A DNA stretch of 64,000 nt, from positions 6,780,838 through 6,844,837 of the forward strand of contig NZ_JACBZH010000001.1 in the NCBI RefSeq assembly GCF_013407855.1, given 5' to 3'. Below, one piece after another: positions 59,858 through 64,000 of the stretch (positions within the stretch are counted from its first letter, which is position 1; every line of letters starts with the position of its first letter). This stretch comes from Actinopolymorpha rutila. GTDB taxonomy: Bacteria; Actinomycetota; Actinomycetes; Propionibacteriales; Actinopolymorphaceae. The position numbers were made by a program, and so were the translations under genes. The notes under the pieces are model-generated. The model saw only the letters and a list, made by a program, of their open reading frames with translations. It had not been told where the DNA came from and made no database searches.

Positions 59858-60799
59858 TCAGCCCAGGTCGTCCGCGGGCCCGTCGACGGGTCGCTGGGCA
59901 CGTGGCTGGGATGAGCCGATCAGCTCGACCCTGCCGGTTCGGCTCCGCGCCGCGGTGAGGTGGCGTGCCCGCCAGGATCTTCCCGAGTCGTAGCCCGGAT
60001 GCACCGCCCGGTTGTCCGGGTCGAGGTCGGCGAACACGACCTGAGGTATGCCGTCTGCTCGGCCGCGGGCCAGCCAACGATCATCCGGGGCCGCGACGCC
60101 GGACGCGACGGTGCCCGGCACGGTACCGGGAACGGCGAACGCGACCCACATCTCCGTCAGCAACGCGTGGGCCAGCGGTCGCCGATCGTCCAGTGACTCT
60201 GCTGCCAGTCCATCGCTGTAGCTGGCAAGCAGCACACAGTCCGCGCCCAACGACTCGTACTCGGTGAACACTTCCGGACATCGCGCCTCGATGCACAGCG
60301 CACATCCGAAGCGCATCCCGTCGACCGAGATGACGGTGGCGTGGTCGCCCGCCGCGAACATGAACGACGACTCGCTGTTCGACAGGTACCGCTTGTCGTA
60401 CCTGCCTTCCAGAACCCCACGATCGCTGATCACGTACAAGCTGTTGAACGGCCGACCGGACTCGGACTCGCGGTGCACCGAACCGACAACGGTCCACAGT
60501 CCAAGCTCCCCGGCATGGTCGATCGTCAACTGCCGCTCCGCCGCGATCACCCGCCAGTCCAGTCGAGACCAGTCCGACTCCGCCAGCCGATCCGGATCGC
60601 TCGACATGACCCGCTTGTCGGGATACCCGGACAGGGCGGCCTCGGTGAACAGGACGAGCCGAGCACCGCCGCGGGCAGCCAGCCCCATCAACTCCCGGAC
60701 CCGACGCCCCCGCTCCCGAGTCGACTCCGCATCCGGAAGTCCGTTCGTCCCGACACCCTGCGCCACGGCGATCCTCACTACTGCCACACACGAGATCAT
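59858..60799 (-). CDS. Carbon-nitrogen hydrolase (nitrilase superfamily)
   Basis: 313 residues. Nitrilase-fold triad: Glu in LVLFTEAALSGYPDKRVM, Lys in LEGRYDKRYLSNSESSF, Cys in MRFGCALCIEARCPEVF. The N-terminal part (VRIAVAQGVGTNGLPDAEST) matches the family's first strand. Its start codon overlaps the stop of the nucleotidyltransferase upstream (ATGA), and it ends 10 bases before the phosphotransferase start. It may hydrolyse an amide, carbamoyl or nitrile group; nothing in the neighbourhood fixes the substrate. Confidence 0.83.
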   Translation of the reverse strand: MISCVAVVRIAVAQGVGTNGLPDAESTRERGRRVRELMGLAARGGARLVLFTEAALSGYPDKRVMSSDPDRLAESDWSRLDWRVIAAERQLTIDHAGELGLWTVVGSVHRESESGRPFNSLYVISDRGVLEGRYDKRYLSNSESSFMFAAGDHATVISVDGMRFGCALCIEARCPEVFTEYESLGADCVLLASYSDGLAAESLDDRRPLAHALLTEMWVAFAVPGTVPGTVASGVAAPDDRWLARGRADGIPQVVFADLDPDNRAVHPGYDSGRSWRARHLTAARSRTGRVELIGSSQPRAQRPVDGPADDLG

Positions 60800-61569
60800 C
60801 CCAGCGTGGCTTCACGGAGCCGAGTCGCCACCGCCGAAAGGAGCGCGTCGACCGCGGCCTCATCAAGTACGGCGTACTCCCCGCGCCGGAGAGCCACGGC
60901 CGCATCGATCACGCCCGGGTCGGGCCAGCGGGGGTGGGCCCAGGCGGCACCTTCGAGTTTCGACCCGAGTACGCCTTCCTCGGCGAATCTCCAAGCCCTG
61001 CACGCGTTCAGCACCGAATAGAGCGTCGCCTTCTCGTGTGCGCGGTGCCATGCCATGGACTCGTACATGGCTTCCAGAAGGGTGGTACGAGGGACATCAG
61101 CGAAGATCCTTCGTGCCGGGGGCCCGCTGATCACAAGGCCGGACCGGTGCGCGATGGCCCGGTCCAGCACGTACCAGAAGCCGGGCTCGGCCGTTGCGTC
61201 GATGTGCACGGCAGTAGGCATCCGTGGACCGCCGTTGGCGTTGACCTCGAAGTCGGCACCTGCGGGAGGCGAGCCCGCGATCTCGCTGCGGTAGAGCGTG
61301 AACTCCAGGCCGCGGGCTGGACAGCCCGCACTCGCCTCGACGACGGCCGACGCAACGCGCCTCTTCTGCGGATCAGTGAGCGCGGTGCTCGTGACAGCGG
61401 TTATGTCGATGTCGCTCTCGCCGGGGAGATATCCGCCCAGGGCAACGGAGCCGACGAAGTACACGCCGACCAGATCCGTCCCGAGAGTGCGAGCAAGAAC
61501 CTCCGCCACTTGGTCACCGAACTCGGCGACCTCGGGGGTGAGCACCCACCCGTCATCCGGCACCCGCAT
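60796..61569 (-). CDS. ANT/AadA-like nucleotidyltransferase
   Basis: 257 residues from ATG 61569. The nucleotidyltransferase site is GVYFVGSVALGGYLPGESDI followed by DITAV, i.e. G-S-x(9-12)-D-x-D. The C-terminal helical part (TTLLEAMYESMAWHRAHEKA then YSVLNACRAWRFAEEG) resembles the AadA family domain that binds the aminoglycoside. Substrate is inferred only at family level. It overlaps the nitrilase start by four bases, so the two are translationally coupled. Confidence 0.82.
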   Translation of the reverse strand: MRVPDDGWVLTPEVAEFGDQVAEVLARTLGTDLVGVYFVGSVALGGYLPGESDIDITAVTSTALTDPQKRRVASAVVEASAGCPARGLEFTLYRSEIAGSPPAGADFEVNANGGPRMPTAVHIDATAEPGFWYVLDRAIAHRSGLVISGPPARRIFADVPRTTLLEAMYESMAWHRAHEKATLYSVLNACRAWRFAEEGVLGSKLEGAAWAHPRWPDPGVIDAAVALRRGEYAVLDEAAVDALLSAVATRLREATLG

Positions 61570-61579
61570 GCGACGCGAC

Positions 61580-62272
61580 TCAGCTTCGAGTCGGTCGCAC
61601 CGGACGCCAATCGGCGCCGCGGCCTTCGGGGGTGAGATCCAGCGCTCCCCAAAGCGACCAGGACAGGTCAAGATGGCGGTCATCTTGTCCCTTGTCGCTG
61701 GGTGGCTTCTCGGCGGTATAGAAGTGGCGGATCGACCCGTCGCGGCGGGTGAAGACGTGCATCAGCGACCGCAGGTCACCATCGGCCGTGACGGCCCCGT
61801 AAGCGCGAGAAAACGAGGCGTCGGGGTCGGCAACCAGCCGTACGTTGCGCCACCGGCGTTCCCGCCCATAGGCACGTAGGGCATGGAACGGCGCCGGTGC
61901 GACCACCGCAAAGCCGACCCGTTGCTCGAGGTCTGGGGCCGCTCCGTCGTATCCGTCGATCAGCGAAGTGCACATTCTGCAGCCCGCACCGTTGCCGTCA
62001 TACATGAAGCTGTACAGCAGCAGGCTCTCGTGGCCGCAGAACAGCTCGCTCATCCGCACGTCGCCTGCGACGTCACCGTCGTCAATGTCGCGCGGGCCTT
62101 CGGAGAATACGAAGTCCTCTGGAACCCGGCCACCGGGAGGAAGCGCGCGACGCAGCTGCGCCACCGCCTCGATCCGTCGGGTCAGGTCGTGCTCGGCCTC
62201 GGCGAGAGCTGCGCGCGCGGCGGCATACTCGTCACTTTCGCCCGGCTGGCGTCTCGTCTCACCGTCGGCCAT
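61580..62272 (-). CDS. DUF899-family thioredoxin-fold protein
   Basis: 230 residues from ATG 62272 (GAGGA 7 bases upstream; an in-frame GTG just before is less well placed). The middle reads LFCGHESLLLYSFMYDGNGA then GCRMCTSLIDGYDGA with the Cys-x-x-Cys-type pair in a thioredoxin-like fold, and the end reads RHFYTAEKPPSDKGQDDRHL then DLSWSLWGALDLTPEGRG, a hallmark of DUF899 proteins. Function unknown. It starts a four-gene minus-strand run with ANT, nitrilase and APH-like genes. Confidence 0.83.
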   Translation of the reverse strand: MADGETRRQPGESDEYAAARAALAEAEHDLTRRIEAVAQLRRALPPGGRVPEDFVFSEGPRDIDDGDVAGDVRMSELFCGHESLLLYSFMYDGNGAGCRMCTSLIDGYDGAAPDLEQRVGFAVVAPAPFHALRAYGRERRWRNVRLVADPDASFSRAYGAVTADGDLRSLMHVFTRRDGSIRHFYTAEKPPSDKGQDDRHLDLSWSLWGALDLTPEGRGADWRPVRPTRS

Positions 62273-62494
62273 CACCAGGTCCTCCTCGCCGACTTGTCGT
62301 TCGAGTCAGTGACACTGACCTTGCCGACAATGGCGAAGGCGCGCAAGTACCACCGGGTAGCGGCCTCCACCGTCGCGGCGGGCAATGGACCGTCGTCGAG
62401 GCCGTCGTGCGCCACACTGCTTGCAGATCGATTCACGAGACCCGGGGTGGGCGGACCAGAACAACGCCAACGTTTCATTGACAAGGCAGAGCCT

Positions 62495-63094
62495 TCACGA
62501 GCGGGGCTGTGCCTCAGCATCACCGACCGGCCGGAAATGGTCGGCCGCCGCTTGAACTTCGCTTACCTGCTCGCGCCAGAACGTCGGGTCTGCAGCGACC
62601 GATCCGTCAGCGCCGATTCGCCCGTCGATGAGTTCACGGATGATGTCGGCGTGCCCGGCGTGCCGCGCGGTCTCGCCTGCCATCCCGACCAGGAGCACTC
62701 AGAGGGTCGTCTCCTGGCGACCCTTCGCCCAATGCGCAACGTGACCTGGACTGTCCAGTTCGAGGTCGGCGATCGTGGCGTCGGAGTGAGCACAGGCGTT
62801 GCGGTAGACGCCGGTGATGTAGTCACTCGACTCATCGGGGGTCGCCCACATGTCGGTCTCGGTGTAGGGGTCGTCTCGGAACCAGGACGGTCGCTCGTAC
62901 GCATGCCGGCCGAACGAGTCGCCGAAGTAGCCGTACTCACAACCGGCCAGGTGCTTGACCAGACCGAGCAGGTTCGTGCCCGTCGGGGTCAGCGGGCGAC
63001 GCCGGTTGTACTCCGACAACCCGTCCAGCTTGCCGAGCATCGCTGCGCGATGGCCACGCAGGTTCGCCAGCAGCACCGCTTTGAGATCGGTCAT
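62495..63094 (-). pseudogene. DinB/DUF664-family gene interrupted by an in-frame TGA
   Basis: From ATG 63094 (GAGG 8 bases upstream) the frame encodes MTDLKAVLLANLRGHRAAML, NRRRPLTPTGTNLLGLVKHL then AGCEYGYFGDSFGRHAYERP, and EGRQETTL-like text; codon 132 (62699-62701) is TGA; the same frame then continues LLVGMAGETARHAGHADIIR then ELIDGRIGADGSVAADPTFW to a stop at 62495. The second part is exactly the conserved C-terminal portion of DUF664 proteins, with the His motif HAGHADIIRELIDG. One base change (for example GGA to TGA) would restore a 199-residue protein. If it is a sequencing error, the gene is intact. Confidence 0.8.
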
Positions 63095-63499
63095 CACCAT
63101 CACCTCGCGACCTGACCGTAGCGAGCGCGGGGACCGGTCACTCGAACGAGGTCGCCGCGCCCCTTCACCGCCACGCCGTCGACCACGAGATGGCCCGGCC
63201 CGCTGACCCTGGTGAGATCGTGTACGAGGGTCAGTTCCAGGTCGGCGTGATACCGCGCTTACGTCGCGAGCAGACTCCGCTGCCCGACCGGCTCGCCCTC
63301 GGGCCGACATGCGCTGGCAGAGAACGATCCACACGGAGCGACCGCGACAGAACTTGATCGGTCCCGATACCGCTCGATCTTGATCTGCGGAACGCAGTGG
63401 ACTTGCACTATTTTTGCGGCGTTCAGCGGCGACAAAATTTCGCGGTGGCCCCAGGTCTGTCCTTCGGACCGCTCCATCGCACTCCAATCGGGAGGCGTC
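63095..63499. other. Region between the DinB/DUF664 gene and the S51 gene
   Basis: About 400 bases without a full gene. On the minus strand 63100-63258 an open stretch of 52 codons (LTLVHDLTRVSGPGHLVVDG and further) ends with TGA overlapping the DinB start region but has no start codon and an in-frame TAA at 63259-63261, so it could be the tail of a decayed upstream gene. The divergent S51 gene's promoter should lie near 63400-63490. Confidence 0.35.
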
Positions 63500-64000
63500 T
63501 TGAAGCTCCTTCTCACGTCCGGTGGCGTCACGAACACCAGCATCCGCGATGCTCTGGTCGATTTGCTGGGCAAGCCGATCGCCGACTCCAGCGCCCTGTG
63601 CATCCCCACCGGGATGTACGGACATCCCTCGGTCGGCCCTGGCACCAGGGCCTGGCAGTTCATCAGCGGCAACTCCGGAAACCCCATGGTCGACCTGGGC
63701 TGGAAGTCCGTCGGCGTGCTGGAGCTCACCGCGCTGCCCAGCATCGACGAGGAGCGCTGGGTGCCCCTGGTCCGCGAGACGGACGTCCTGCTGGTCGCCG
63801 GCGGCGATGTCCTCTACCTGTGCTACTGGATGCGGCAGTCCGGGCTGGCGGACCTGCTTCCGTCGCTGAGCGAGACCGTCTGGGTGGGGCTGAGTGCGGG
63901 GAGCATGGTGATGACCCCCGAGGTCGGCGAGGACTTCATCCAGTGGAGACCTCCGACCGGGGACGACAGCACGTTGGGCATCGTCGACTTCTCGATCTGC
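63500..64000 (+). CDS. Peptidase S51 (dipeptidase E-like), partial
   Basis: Runs off the right edge; 167 codons visible. TTG start at 63500 with GGAGG 5 bases upstream, giving LKLLLTSGGVTNTSIRDALV; no ATG fits, so the TTG start is preferred. The nucleophile region is WVGLSAGSMVM, with Ser in the G-x-S-A-G-S pattern of S51 peptidases such as PepE and cyanophycinase, preceded by DVLLVAGGDVLYLCYWMR, the other conserved block. Likely cleaves short aspartyl peptides or a related substrate; this is family knowledge only. Confidence 0.85.
   Translation, partial: MKLLLTSGGVTNTSIRDALVDLLGKPIADSSALCIPTGMYGHPSVGPGTRAWQFISGNSGNPMVDLGWKSVGVLELTALPSIDEERWVPLVRETDVLLVAGGDVLYLCYWMRQSGLADLLPSLSETVWVGLSAGSMVMTPEVGEDFIQWRPPTGDDSTLGIVDFSIC

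Noticed and set aside
62272..62523. 83-codon minus-strand frame between the DUF899 and DinB genes
   Set aside because: No ribosome site, mixed composition and partial overlap with the DinB 3' end; no support as a gene.
63100..63258. Possible small gene upstream of the DinB/DUF664 gene
   Set aside because: The 52-codon open stretch has no start codon after the in-frame TAA and no recognised motif; kept only as a possible remnant in the region entry.

Overview
This window is chromosomal DNA from a high-GC Gram-positive actinobacterium. Evidence: strongly G/C-ending codons in most genes, many GTG starts, ATGA stop/start overlaps, a dnaK-grpE-dnaJ-hspR-clpB operon under an HspR-type operator, histidine ammonia-lyase with the Cys-Ser-Gly cofactor triad seen in Streptomyces, and an rrn operon with no tRNA in its 16S-23S spacer. 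The genus cannot be fixed by eye; the 16S gene at 10536-12056 would settle it.

Layout: 0-6.3 kb holds glycan genes, with glycosyltransferases around a UDP-GlcNAc 2-epimerase on the plus strand, facing a secreted GH85 endo-beta-N-acetylglucosaminidase. 6.6-12.7 kb is a complete rrn operon on the minus strand with three good promoters. 12.8-22.2 kb is the heat-shock locus (dnaK, grpE, dnaJ, hspR, clpB) followed by a second dnaK copy, with HspR operator (HAIR) sites before the first dnaK and before clpB. 22.3-27.0 kb has two tandem secreted M4 metalloproteases. 27.2-33.4 kb is a histidine-utilisation operon (hutH-hutU-M20 amidohydrolase-hutF) that lacks hutI here. 33.7-35.2 kb is a YeeE/YedE-type sulfur transporter behind a possible cysteine leader peptide. 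35.4-39.0 kb is a four-gene osmoprotectant ABC transporter. 39.2-41.6 kb is a membrane iron-sulfur reductase. 41.6-43.7 kb is a small cluster: a ribbon-helix-helix type regulator, a DUF4097 repeat protein and two small basic proteins. 43.7-47.5 kb has a nuclease/phosphatase-fold protein, a triple SRPBCC-domain protein and dcd.

From tRNA-Gly (47.65 kb) to about 63 kb the DNA looks accessory. The tRNA 3' end and its terminator are repeated 2.8 kb downstream, flanking a truncated response regulator, a PPOX-fold protein, a GNAT and a DJ-1/PfpI protein. Next come a sortase with a probable collagen-like substrate, a tyrosine-integrase fragment, an MFS transporter fragment, a kaiBC pair, and a run of genes resembling aminoglycoside-modifying families (two APH-fold proteins, an AAC(3) and an ANT-type nucleotidyltransferase), mixed with a hydrolase, a nitrilase, a DUF899 protein and a DinB/DUF664 gene broken by an in-frame stop. 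The window ends inside a peptidase S51-like gene.

The most unusual items are the mosaic pair of dnaK genes (near-identical in most of their length, with a divergent island in the substrate-binding domain and a foreign-looking codon pattern in the ATPase domain), the actinobacterial kaiBC pair with altered phosphorylation residues, the tRNA-Gly island remnant, and the regulator/DUF4097/small-protein cluster with a leaderless palindromic promoter.
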